From positions 496,001 to 560,000 of the forward strand of contig NZ_CP049250.1 of NCBI RefSeq assembly GCF_011046895.1: a stretch of 64,000 bases of DNA, in the 5' to 3' direction. This document shows, one piece after another, positions 1 through 8,315 of the stretch (its first letter is position 1; every line of letters starts with the position of its first letter). This DNA comes from Rhizobium rhizoryzae (GTDB lineage: Bacteria > Pseudomonadota > Alphaproteobacteria > Rhizobiales > Rhizobiaceae). The translations under genes were made by a program, and so were the position numbers. Below the pieces are notes generated by a model that was not told the DNA's origin, did no database searches, and was given only the letters and a program-made list of their open reading frames with translations.

Positions 1-1316
1 GAGAGCGCATTATCGAAGTGCGCTCGAACACGATGCCCGACCACGGCATCGTTGCGACCTTCACGGATATGACGGAACGGGTTGCCGCAGCGCAGGCCCT
101 GAAGCAGGCAAATGAAACGCTGGAGCAGCGCGTGGAGGAGCGTACGGCAGAACTCACGCGCGTGAATCGCGCGCTGGCCGAGGCCAGAGCTGCCGCCGAC
201 GAAGCCAATCTCGGCAAGACGCGCTTCTTTGCGGCGGCTGGCCATGACATCTTGCAGCCGCTCAATGCCGCGCGCCTCTACTCCTCCTCGCTTGTCGAAA
301 GACTGGGCGAATCGGAAAACAGCCAGATGGTTCGAAACATCGACTCAGCGCTGGAGTCCGTCGAAAGTATTCTTGGCGCTGTCCTCGACATCTCGAGACT
401 GGATACGGGTGCCATGAAGCCGCGAATGGCGACGGTTGCTCTTGGCGAGCTTTTCCAGAAAATCGAAACGGACTTTGCACCGATCGCGCGAGAGAAGAAC
501 CTGAAGTTCAAGGTTCTGCCTACCAGCCTTTCGGTACGAACTGATCCAAATCTTTTGCGGCGCCTCGTCCAGAACCTCGTTTCCAATGCGATCAAATACA
601 CGGTCAGCGGCAAGGTTCTCGTGGGTGCCCGTCGGCGCGGAAACGAGGTCGTCATCGATGTCGTCGATTCCGGCATCGGCATTCCTTCCTCGAAGTTCAA
701 AACCGTGTTCAAGGAGTTCACCCGGCTGGACGAAGGTGCAAGAACAGCGACCGGCCTCGGTCTTGGACTTTCCATCGTCGATCGAATTTCCCGAGTGCTG
801 TCGCATCCGGTCGAGCTCGCATCGACACCCGGGCGTGGCACCATCTTTCGGGTCAGAATGCCGCGTGAACTGGTGACCCTGGCAAAGCCACGCAAAGATG
901 CCGTATCTCGTGTCGCGGCACAGCCGTTGTCTGGTTTGCGAATCCTCTGCATCGACAACGAACCTCGTATTCTGGAAGGAATGCAGCTCCTGTTGTCCGG
1001 CTGGGGATGTACAGTGCTGACCGCCAAAAGCGTCTCGGATCTGGACACACTGTATCCGGACCGCAGTTCCCCTCCCGATATCGTGATTGCGGATTATCAT
1101 CTCGACGACGAGACAGGAATTGATGCAATCCTGACGCTGCGAAAGCTCCTGGGGGCTGCCGTTCCTGGACTGGTGATCACCGCGGATCGAACCCCGGAAG
1201 TGCGCGCAGAAGCCGAAAAATATGGTCTTGGTCTTCAGCACAAGCCTGTGAAGCCTGCCGCGTTGCGCGCGTATATCACGCAGATCGCCGGCTTGCGCCG
1301 AGCTGCTGCAGAGTGA
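1..1316 (+). CDS. Hybrid sensor histidine kinase/response regulator, 5' truncated
   Basis: The frame is open from base 3, so the N-terminus lies outside the window. The visible part begins with the end of a PAS-like sensor region, then a coiled coil, then a dimerisation/phosphoacceptor helix with the H-box GHDILQPLNAARL. This variant H-box is typical of the NahK-type hybrid kinases rather than the usual SHELRTPL. An HATPase_c domain follows, with the N-box NLVSNAIKYT, G1 box DSGIGIP and G2 box GLGLGLSIV. A C-terminal receiver domain carries the phosphoacceptor Asp in IVIADYHLDD and the conserved Lys in QHKPVKP. It probably autophosphorylates and passes phosphate to its own receiver or to a separate phosphotransfer protein. 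The input signal cannot be inferred because the sensor region is cut off. No partner response regulator gene is adjacent in the window. Confidence 0.9.
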   Translation, partial: ERIIEVRSNTMPDHGIVATFTDMTERVAAAQALKQANETLEQRVEERTAELTRVNRALAEARAAADEANLGKTRFFAAAGHDILQPLNAARLYSSSLVERLGESENSQMVRNIDSALESVESILGAVLDISRLDTGAMKPRMATVALGELFQKIETDFAPIAREKNLKFKVLPTSLSVRTDPNLLRRLVQNLVSNAIKYTVSGKVLVGARRRGNEVVIDVVDSGIGIPSSKFKTVFKEFTRLDEGARTATGLGLGLSIVDRISRVLSHPVELASTPGRGTIFRVRMPRELVTLAKPRKDAVSRVAAQPLSGLRILCIDNEPRILEGMQLLLSGWGCTVLTAKSVSDLDTLYPDRSSPPDIVIADYHLDDETGIDAILTLRKLLGAAVPGLVITADRTPEVRAEAEKYGLGLQHKPVKPAALRAYITQIAGLRRAAAE

Positions 1317-1491
1317 ACGTGACATTCACTCACGGTTCATGAGACACTTGTGACAATCTCCAAATCACAATAGACGCCGCACCGGGGAACCGCTCCACCG
1401 AGTGTGCGTTAAGAGCCTCATCATCCAGCCCGAAGAGGCCCACCGGACCGATTGCAAAAGCGATCAGTGCCGCCCAAGGAGAATGCGAACG

Positions 1492-2703
1492 ATGAAACGC
1501 TATGATCTCATCGATGGAATGCGAGGATATTTCCTCGTCTTCATGCTGATCAATCACCTCGTATTCGCCGGCGGCTATTGGCTGGTGAACATCAATCACA
1601 ACCAGTTGGCCTTCGTGGAAGACGCGCAAGGCTTTGTCTTTCTATCTGGTCTTTTGATCGGCATGGTCTACGTGCGAAAGATGGTCAAGAACGGCTATGC
1701 AGCTGGACGTCAGGCGATCTATTCACGCGCTTTCGAGCTCTATCGGTATGCGATGGGGATCGTAATCTGCGTGCTGGCAGCACAAATGTTCCTGCCCGGC
1801 GCTTACTATGTCTGGTACAACTGGCTAGGCTACACGACATTCGACGACCCGCTACGCCTTGCGGCAATCGCCACCTTCGTGTTCCAGCCGACCTTCATGG
1901 ATATCCTGCCGCAATACATCATCTACATGCTGTTTGCGCCGATGCTGGTGAAGCTCGTTATCGACGGCAAGTGGGCCCATGTGATGGCTGGTTCGCTCAT
2001 CCTGTGGATGGCCGGACAGCTCGGCCTGCAGAAGCTGGTGACAGGCCCGATCAACGAATTTTTCCTGCGTCCTGATGAACAGGGCATCCGCGCGTCCTTC
2101 AACCTGTTTGGCTGGCAGATCGTCTTCTATTCCGGTCTTGTTCTCGGCGCCATGACGTCTCTGAACAAGATCAACTGGACGGGCATCTTCTCTCCGAAGA
2201 ATACGTTCATCCCGACGATCTGCGTGCTGATCTGCGCCTTCTTCCTGCCGCTTCGCATCATGACCGCCCATGGCCTGATGCCAGGCGACCTCGTGGCCAA
2301 GTTCGCGACAATGGAAATTCGTGCTGATTTCGGCCCAGTCTATCTGATCAACTTTGTCGCGGCTGCCACGCTGATGACATGGATGATCATTGCCGGACCC
2401 AAGCATCCGGCCCTGTGGGTACGCCGCATCGCGAATGGCATCATCTGGGTTCTGTCGCTGAAATTTCTGCAGTTGCTCGGACGTCACTCGCTTTATGTCT
2501 ACGTCTGGCATGTCGGTATCGTCTATGCCGTCTACTATTTCGACGGTCGTACACCGGAACTGTCCGAACTGACGAAAACGGCTATCGCCTTCTCGTGCAT
2601 CGGACTCCTGGCAATACCTGCGCTCTGGCGCGAGCGCGACAAATGGCTTCCGATGGGCGGCTCTACGGCGCCTGTGAAGGTCGCAGCTGGCAAGAAGGCC
2701 TGA
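1492..2703 (+). CDS. opgC: OpgC-family integral membrane protein (glucan succinyl/acyl transferase type)
   Basis: This 403-residue polytopic membrane protein opens with RYDLIDGMRGYFLVFMLINH, typical of the OpgC_C family, and has about ten hydrophobic segments. A late segment carries the RHSLYVYVWHVGI motif seen in membrane acyltransferases of this kind. OpgC proteins succinylate osmoregulated periplasmic glucans at the inner membrane; rhizobia make such cyclic glucans. I chose the ATG at 1492 because AAGGAG lies ten bases upstream (1476-1481). In-frame codons further upstream give a polar, non-membrane extension. A hairpin terminator follows the stop, so the gene looks monocistronic. Several OpgC-like paralogues are common in rhizobia, so the exact acceptor glucan is not proven. 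Confidence 0.82.
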   Translation: MKRYDLIDGMRGYFLVFMLINHLVFAGGYWLVNINHNQLAFVEDAQGFVFLSGLLIGMVYVRKMVKNGYAAGRQAIYSRAFELYRYAMGIVICVLAAQMFLPGAYYVWYNWLGYTTFDDPLRLAAIATFVFQPTFMDILPQYIIYMLFAPMLVKLVIDGKWAHVMAGSLILWMAGQLGLQKLVTGPINEFFLRPDEQGIRASFNLFGWQIVFYSGLVLGAMTSLNKINWTGIFSPKNTFIPTICVLICAFFLPLRIMTAHGLMPGDLVAKFATMEIRADFGPVYLINFVAAATLMTWMIIAGPKHPALWVRRIANGIIWVLSLKFLQLLGRHSLYVYVWHVGIVYAVYYFDGRTPELSELTKTAIAFSCIGLLAIPALWRERDKWLPMGGSTAPVKVAAGKKA

Positions 2704-2729
2704 CCGCCGCGAACCCTGCGAAACTGGTC

Positions 2730-2751
2730 AAGGCGGCGAATGCCGCCTTTT
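2730..2751 (+). terminator. Rho-independent terminator of the opgC-like gene
   Basis: An eight-base perfect stem, AAGGCGGC with GCCGCCTT around a four-base loop, ends in a short T run just past the stop codon. It lies between convergent genes. Confidence 0.75.
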
Positions 2752-2758
2752 CCTGTTA

Positions 2759-3892
2759 TCACGCAAGCACTGAGTCTCTTCGCATCGGAAAGACTGCGCG
2801 CAGCCCCTCCGGACGATAGTCGAGGGTACAGGGAGCACCAAAACCCGTTGCAAGCCGTCGCACCAGGTCCGTGCCAAAGCCACTACGCGTGGGAGCTTCA
2901 ACCCCGGTTGCCCCCTGCTCTTCCCAGATCAATTGCAGCCAGCGCTCTTCACGGTCTGCCTGTTTCGGAGCCTCACAAAACTCCCAGCTGACCTTGATCG
3001 AACCCCTCTCCTGCGCCAACGCTCCATATTTGAAGGCGTTGGTACCAAGTTCATGCAGGATGAGGCTCAGCGAAATAATGGAAGAAGCATTGAGCTTGAG
3101 GGTTGGCCCCTCTAGCGACAGTCGATCGCCAGAGGTCAGGCCGAGCGGCTCCACTGCAGAGAGGATCGTATCCCGCATTGATGTCGTCTCGCCGGAAAGA
3201 GAACCGCGCAACAGCGAGATCGAATGCCCCATGGCCTGAATGCGCTTTCTCAATTGCGTACCCAGTTCCTGCGGAGTTGTAGCGTAGCGTTGCGAAAGCG
3301 TGATGAGGCCACTTGTTGTAGCCAAGAGGTTCTTGAGCCGATGATCAACTTCATCGGAGATCAATTGCTGCATCTGCAGGTGCCGGGTCAGATCCTCCTT
3401 GGCTCGCTGTTGTTCAGCATAGGCCGATAGCAGGAGCCGCAGAAGACCCAGGTCAATCGCTATGACAAGAAAGAAGAATGCCAGCGCGGTGAAGGACTGG
3501 GCATTCAAGCCAAAACTTTCAATTGGCGGAATGAAAAAGTACCAGGCTACGAAAGCCGAGATGCAAGCATTCAATATGGCCGGCAGCATTCCAAAGACAA
3601 AACCAGTCAGGATCACTGCCGGGAAAAATGTGAGGTAAGGGAAACCTGCGGGCAGATAGGAATCCACCGCGAAACGCGCCCAGACAGCGACTGCCTCGAT
3701 GACTAGGGATGCCACATAGGCAATCGCAATTTCTCTCGGTTCCGGCGTTTTCAGAGTGGAACGGAAGGCTGGAAGCTGTGACAGCAATCGCACCAAACGG
3801 CCATCCCTGGCAGCAAAGCGCAGATTGGGGTCGTCCGTTACAGGCAAGGACGATGGGTCAGGACCATACTGCTCGTCGGCAAGATTACTCAT
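2759..3892 (-). CDS. HWE/HisKA_2-type sensor histidine kinase with DUF4118 membrane domain
   Basis: The 377-residue protein has about four transmembrane segments at residues 55-160, of the KdpD-like DUF4118 type. A kinase core follows with the phosphoacceptor motif DEVDHRLKNLLATTSGL, characteristic of the HisKA_2/HWE family common in alphaproteobacteria. The ATPase part contains LILHELGTNAFKYGAL and a short C-terminal SGFGTDLVRRLA segment in place of a standard G2 box. In related alphaproteobacterial systems such kinases often feed the PhyR/NepR general stress response or single-domain receivers. No cognate regulator is adjacent, so the partner is unknown. The gene stands alone, convergent with the opgC-like gene. 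Confidence 0.88.
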   Translation of the reverse strand: MSNLADEQYGPDPSSLPVTDDPNLRFAARDGRLVRLLSQLPAFRSTLKTPEPREIAIAYVASLVIEAVAVWARFAVDSYLPAGFPYLTFFPAVILTGFVFGMLPAILNACISAFVAWYFFIPPIESFGLNAQSFTALAFFFLVIAIDLGLLRLLLSAYAEQQRAKEDLTRHLQMQQLISDEVDHRLKNLLATTSGLITLSQRYATTPQELGTQLRKRIQAMGHSISLLRGSLSGETTSMRDTILSAVEPLGLTSGDRLSLEGPTLKLNASSIISLSLILHELGTNAFKYGALAQERGSIKVSWEFCEAPKQADREERWLQLIWEEQGATGVEAPTRSGFGTDLVRRLATGFGAPCTLDYRPEGLRAVFPMRRDSVLA

Positions 3893-3960
3893 TTACGCTT
3901 CCTGCTGTCACCCTCTGTCATGTATCCGATTTTAAGGATGGGCGTAAGCGGCATCCCAAA

Positions 3961-3990
3961 GAAAAACCCCTCCGCCGCAAGGCAGAGGGG
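3961..3990 (-). terminator. Rho-independent terminator of the small secreted protein gene
   Basis: Read on the minus strand, CCCCTC pairs with GAGGGG and is followed by TTTTTC. It lies 29 bases past the stop at 4019. Confidence 0.8.
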
Positions 3991-4018
3991 AGAGACTTCA
4001 CTATCAATCGATCATCGA

Positions 4019-4513
4019 TTACTTGGCTGGCTTCAGCGAAGAAATGATACCGATCAGATCCTGCGCATGCTTTTCCTGCTCGCCCTTGGTGCCCCAGTAG
4101 GTGATGAGAAGAACCTTGTTTGCAGACGGCGCGAGAACGGACAGACCGATGTTGACCGGACCGTCCTTGTCCTTGCCCGACCAATCGAAGTTCATCATCT
4201 TCATGCCGTTGATGGTGTCTTCAGACTGCTTCTGGGTGGATTCATCGACCTTGACGCCGTTCTTGTCCAGGAACTTGATGGCCTCATCGACCACCTTGCC
4301 TGCATCTGCCGCGTCCGCTACGTCGATTGCGAGATAGATTGCTTCATCCGAAGAGGTTGCCTGGATACCGGTGTCTGTTTCTTCCGGGTTCCAGCTATCA
4401 GGAATGGTAATGCTGGCAACAGGCTTGTCGCTTGGGAAAGCGAGCGTCTCGGCGAACGAAGCAGCAGGGAACAACAGAGCGGCCACAGCGGCAGCAGCGA
4501 AAAGCTTCTTCAC
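4019..4513 (-). CDS. Small secreted protein of unknown function
   Basis: The 164-residue protein has a clear signal peptide, MKKLFAAAAVAALLFPAASF, with likely cleavage after AASFA. The mature domain is about 143 residues, acidic and without cysteines. Its alternating strand pattern, including the segments ASITIPDSWNPEE and VLLITYWGTKGEQ, suggests a compact alpha/beta periplasmic fold of the PsbP/DcrB kind. That fold guess is inference from the segment layout only. It is a single-gene transcript: its own terminator lies downstream and the next gene upstream belongs to the separately terminated fatty acid operon. I do not recognise a specific function. Confidence 0.8.
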   Translation of the reverse strand: MKKLFAAAAVAALLFPAASFAETLAFPSDKPVASITIPDSWNPEETDTGIQATSSDEAIYLAIDVADAADAGKVVDEAIKFLDKNGVKVDESTQKQSEDTINGMKMMNFDWSGKDKDGPVNIGLSVLAPSANKVLLITYWGTKGEQEKHAQDLIGIISSLKPAK

Positions 4514-4700
4514 GGGATGGTTCCTTCGTGGAAATATAACTGGCGGGGACGAGAACCTCTTGGTGCCGATGATGCTCGTTCGTCTTATTGCTATAACATC
4601 GATGCTGTCAGCAAGATGAACAATTTCTTCAAGATCAACAAATATCCATAGAAACGCTATTTGCGATTAAGTATCAATTTCAGCGTAACTACAACCTGGG

Positions 4701-4731
4701 CAAAAAAATAGGCCCCACGAGGAGGCCTATT
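4701..4731 (-). terminator. Rho-independent terminator of the beta-oxidation operon
   Basis: On the minus strand AATAGGCC pairs with GGCCTATT and runs into seven T residues. It lies just past the fadB-like stop at 4754 and ends the fad transcript. Confidence 0.85.
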
Positions 4732-4753
4732 CGCAAGACGACTGTCGCTAGTA

Positions 4754-6967
4754 TTACGCAGCCTTTTGTTCGGCTCCATAAGGGTTGAAGCGCGTGTAGA
4801 AGGTCTCGCCCTTGGCGGCCATATCGAGCAGCAGCGGCGTCGGCTTGAAGTGATCGCCATATTGAGCGGCAAGCTTCTCGCAGAGAGCAACGAAAGTCTT
4901 CACGCCCATACCGTCGATATAGGACAGGGTACCGCCGGTATAAGGGGCAAAACCGAAGCCGAGAATGGAGCCCACGTCTGCCTCACGCGGATCGGTCACG
5001 ATGCCCTCTTCCACCGTGCGCGCAGCCTCAAGCGCGATGGTGACCAACAGGCGCTGCTTCAGCACATTTACATCCACTTCGGAGGCATGCTTTTGGCTGT
5101 AGAGATCCTTCAGGCCCGGCCACAGGAACTTCTTCGCAGGCTTGGCGGGGTATTCGTAAAAGCCCTTGCCGTTCTTGCGACCGCGGCGATCGAGATCATC
5201 CACGAGCTTGTTGACCAGCGCCATATGCTCCGGCTTCACCGATGCTTCGCCGAGATCCGCAATCGAGGCCTTCATGATCTTCTGGGAAAGATCGACAGCC
5301 ACTTCGTCGTTGAGAGACAGCGGGCCAACCGGCATGCCAGCCATCTTGGCGGCGTTTTCGATCATCGTTGCCGGAACACCCTCGATCAGCATGTCATAGG
5401 CTTCGTTGATGTAGCGGAAGACGCAGCGGTTGACGTAGAAGCCACGCGTATCGTTGACGACGATGGGCGTCTTCTTGATCTGCGATACGTAATCCAGAGC
5501 AACAGCAAGCGCCTCGTCACCGGTTTCTTCCCCGACGATGACTTCCGTCAACATCATCTTCTCGACCGGCGAGAAGAAGTGGACGCCGATGAACTGCTTC
5601 GGACGCTTCGAATTCTTCGCCAGACCCGTAATCGGCAGTGTCGACGTATTCGAGGCGAAGATTGCCGTTTCCGGCAGCACGGCCTCAACCTTCTCGATCA
5701 CGTCCTTCTTGACCTGACGATCTTCGAACACCGCCTCCACGACAAGCGAGACATCCGAAAGCGTGGAATAGTCAGCCGTGGGCGTGATGAGGGAAAGCAG
5801 CTTTTCGCCATCTTCCTTCGACATACGGCCCTTTGCGACGCTATCGGCCACCAGCTTTTCGGAAACGGCCTTGCCCTTGGCTGCTGCCTCGTCATCGCGG
5901 TCGATCAGCGAGACGGCAATACCAGCCGCAGCCGACACATAGGCGATGGAAGCGCCCATGAAGCCAGCGCCGACGACGCCGATCTTTTCGAGCTTCTTCT
6001 TTTCCACGCCTGCCGGACGACGGGCACCCTTGCCCAGTTCCTGCATGGAAATGAAAAGCGAGCGGATCATCGAGAAGGCTTCGGTGGAGCGCAGCACCTG
6101 CGTGAAATAGCGCTGTTCGATCTTCAGGCCCGTGTCGAAGGGAACCTGCAGGCCTTCATAAACGCACTTCAGGATGGCGAGAGCACCCGGATAGTTGCCC
6201 GCGGTTTCGCGACGCAGGATCGCCGGAGCGGCTGGCCAGAGCTGGGCTGCGGCAGGCGTCCAGATGCCACCGCCGGGAACCTTGAAGCCCTTTTCATCCC
6301 AAGGGGCAACCGGCTTCAGGCCATCCTTGATCATCTGCTTGGCCGCCGGGATCAGCTGATCGGGCTCTACCACCTGATGCACGAGGTTCATGGCCTTGGC
6401 GCGCTGCGGCGTCAAAGTCTGGCCGGTCGTCATCATCTGAAGCGCATCCTGCGTGTTGGCAAGACGCGCGACGCGCTGCGTGCCACCGGCACCGGGGAAG
6501 ATGCCGACCTTGACTTCCGGCAGCGCCAGCTTGACCGACTTGGCATTGGACGCCACGCGGCCATGGCAGGCGAGCGACAGTTCGAATGCGCCGCCCATGC
6601 AGACGCCGTTGATAGCCGAGACCCACGGCTTGCCGCAGGTTTCGATCTTGCGCCACAGCCAGTTCATGCGGCCTGCAACGTCGAACAGCTTTTGCATCGC
6701 CGTATCCGGGTTCTTTGCCTGTTCCTCCTGAAGAAGGCTGAACATGCTGCGGATCATGGTGAGGTCTGCGCCGCCCGAAAAGGTCGACTTGCCGGAGGTG
6801 AAGACAACGCCTTTGACTGCGGCATCGGCAACCACCTGATCGACGATGGCATCAATTTCGTTCATCACCTCTTCGGTGAACACGTTCATGCTCTTGTCCG
6901 GCATGTCCCAGGTGATGAGAGCAATGCCATCTGCATCGGTTTCGATGGTGAAATTCTTGTAAGTCAT
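4754..6967 (-). CDS. fadB: Enoyl-CoA hydratase/3-hydroxyacyl-CoA dehydrogenase fusion (FadB/FadJ-like)
   Basis: This 737-residue bifunctional beta-oxidation enzyme hydrates trans-2-enoyl-CoA and oxidises the resulting L-3-hydroxyacyl-CoA with NAD. Residues 1-300 form a crotonase-fold hydratase, with FTSGKSTFSGGADL and the catalytic region GGAFELSLACHGRV. The dehydrogenase begins near residue 330 with the NAD-binding motif GVVGAGFMGASIAY. It contains NTSTLPITGLA and the catalytic HFFSPVEKM region, followed by two C-terminal helical domains. The ATG at 6967 is preferred because GAGGGGGA lies eight bases upstream; an in-frame TTG at 6985 would overlap the thiolase stop. It is the last gene of the operon, 14 bases after the thiolase gene. 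Confidence 0.93.
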   Translation of the reverse strand: MTYKNFTIETDADGIALITWDMPDKSMNVFTEEVMNEIDAIVDQVVADAAVKGVVFTSGKSTFSGGADLTMIRSMFSLLQEEQAKNPDTAMQKLFDVAGRMNWLWRKIETCGKPWVSAINGVCMGGAFELSLACHGRVASNAKSVKLALPEVKVGIFPGAGGTQRVARLANTQDALQMMTTGQTLTPQRAKAMNLVHQVVEPDQLIPAAKQMIKDGLKPVAPWDEKGFKVPGGGIWTPAAAQLWPAAPAILRRETAGNYPGALAILKCVYEGLQVPFDTGLKIEQRYFTQVLRSTEAFSMIRSLFISMQELGKGARRPAGVEKKKLEKIGVVGAGFMGASIAYVSAAAGIAVSLIDRDDEAAAKGKAVSEKLVADSVAKGRMSKEDGEKLLSLITPTADYSTLSDVSLVVEAVFEDRQVKKDVIEKVEAVLPETAIFASNTSTLPITGLAKNSKRPKQFIGVHFFSPVEKMMLTEVIVGEETGDEALAVALDYVSQIKKTPIVVNDTRGFYVNRCVFRYINEAYDMLIEGVPATMIENAAKMAGMPVGPLSLNDEVAVDLSQKIMKASIADLGEASVKPEHMALVNKLVDDLDRRGRKNGKGFYEYPAKPAKKFLWPGLKDLYSQKHASEVDVNVLKQRLLVTIALEAARTVEEGIVTDPREADVGSILGFGFAPYTGGTLSYIDGMGVKTFVALCEKLAAQYGDHFKPTPLLLDMAAKGETFYTRFNPYGAEQKAA

Positions 6968-6981
6968 GGCCGTTCCCCCTC

Positions 6982-8190
6982 TCAAACGCGTTCGATAACC
7001 GTTGCCGTACCCATACCTGCACCGATGCAGAGGGTGACTAGCGCGGTGTTCAGATCGCGGCGCTCCAGCTCATCCAGAACCGTGCCAAGGATCATCGCAC
7101 CGGTCGCGCCCAGCGGATGACCCATGGCGATCGCACCGCCATTGACGTTCATCTTGGCGTGATCGATCTCGAAAGCCTGAAGATAACGCAGCACGACGGC
7201 GGCGAAGGCTTCGTTCAGTTCGAAAAGGTCGATATCGGAAATCGACATGCCGGTCTTTTTCAGAAGCTTCTCGGTCACATCGACCGGACCGGTCAGCATG
7301 AGAGCCGGATCGGAACCGATATTGGCGAAGGCACGGATGCGCGCGCGCGGCTTCAAGCCCATCGTCTGGCCACCAGCCTTCGAGCCGACAAGAACGGCGG
7401 CGGCGCCATCAACGATCCCGGAAGAGTTGCCCGCATGGTGAACGTAATTGATCCGCTCGACTTCGGGGTGGGCCTGCAGACCAACCGCCTCGAAGCCACC
7501 CATTTCGCCCGGCATCTGGAAGGATGCGTTCAGCGAAGCCAGCGCCTGCATATCGGTGCCGGGACGCATGTGCTCGTCACGATCCAGAATGATGAGTCCG
7601 TTCTGATCCTTCACGGGGATGACGGAATTCTTGAAATAGCCCTGCTCCCAGGCGTGCGCGGCGCGCTTCTGGCTTTCCACCGCATAGGCATCGACGTCAT
7701 CGCGGGAGAAGCCGTATTTGGTGGCGATCAGATCGGCAGATACGCCCTGCGGCATGAAATAGCCGGGAAAGTTGACCGAGGGGTCCATGTACCAGCTACC
7801 GCCGGACATGCCCATGCCAACACGCGACATGCTTTCAACGCCACCGGCGATAACGATGTCATCCGAGCCTGCTGCCACTTTTCCAGCGGCAAAGTTCACA
7901 GCATCGAGACCGGACGCGCAAAAGCGCGAGATCTGCATGCCGGGAGCCTTGGTCGAGTAGCCAGCCTCGAATGCCGCAGCCTTCGGGATAACGGCGCCAG
8001 CATCCATGACTGGATCGACGCAACCCATGATGATGTCGTCGACATTGGCAGTGTCCAGGCCGTTTCGGTCACGAATGGCTTCCAGTGTCTTGGCTGCCAG
8101 ACGGACGGACGGCACTTCATGCAGCGAACCGTCCTTCTTGCCACGGCCACGCGGGGTGCGCACATGGTCATAGATATAGACTTCGGTCAT
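6982..8190 (-). CDS. fadA: Acetyl-CoA C-acyltransferase (3-ketoacyl-CoA thiolase)
   Basis: This 402-residue thiolase performs the last step of beta-oxidation, cleaving 3-ketoacyl-CoA with CoA. The nucleophilic cysteine lies in ISRFCASGLDAV. The catalytic histidine lies in GGAIAMGHPLGATGA, and the second cysteine in LVTLCIGAGMGTA. Length is normal for the family. The ATG at 8190 follows GGGAGAGAG. It sits directly upstream of the fadB-like gene in the same operon, as expected for the FadA/FadB multifunctional complex. Confidence 0.94.
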   Translation of the reverse strand: MTEVYIYDHVRTPRGRGKKDGSLHEVPSVRLAAKTLEAIRDRNGLDTANVDDIIMGCVDPVMDAGAVIPKAAAFEAGYSTKAPGMQISRFCASGLDAVNFAAGKVAAGSDDIVIAGGVESMSRVGMGMSGGSWYMDPSVNFPGYFMPQGVSADLIATKYGFSRDDVDAYAVESQKRAAHAWEQGYFKNSVIPVKDQNGLIILDRDEHMRPGTDMQALASLNASFQMPGEMGGFEAVGLQAHPEVERINYVHHAGNSSGIVDGAAAVLVGSKAGGQTMGLKPRARIRAFANIGSDPALMLTGPVDVTEKLLKKTGMSISDIDLFELNEAFAAVVLRYLQAFEIDHAKMNVNGGAIAMGHPLGATGAMILGTVLDELERRDLNTALVTLCIGAGMGTATVIERV

Positions 8191-8231
8191 TGTCTCTCTC
8201 CCTTGGGCGCTCGGGCGCCTGTCATTTTTTG

Positions 8232-8292
8232 CCATGACAGGGGGTCATGGCCTATGGAGCATTATTGAAGCTGCCCTCCCCGCAACGGGGAG
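8232..8292. other. Two intercistronic hairpins between the acyl-CoA dehydrogenase and thiolase genes
   Basis: CCATGAC (8232-8238) pairs with GTCATGG (8244-8250), and CTCCCCG (8276-8282) pairs with CGGGGAG (8286-8292). Neither is followed by a T run on the minus strand, so they look like processing or stability elements inside the operon rather than terminators. Confidence 0.55.
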
Positions 8293-8315
8293 AGCGCATC
8301 TTGCCGGTCGCGAGC

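Noticed and set aside
1349-1374. TGTGA...TCACA pair before the opgC-like gene as a CRP site
   Set aside because: The spacing is eleven bases, not six, so it does not fit a CRP-family operator.
4766-7120. Open frame of 784 codons on the plus strand opposite the fadB-like gene
   Set aside because: It is antisense to a clear enzyme gene, has no family pattern, and is rich in His/Arg/Gln as expected from the opposite strand of GC-rich coding DNA.
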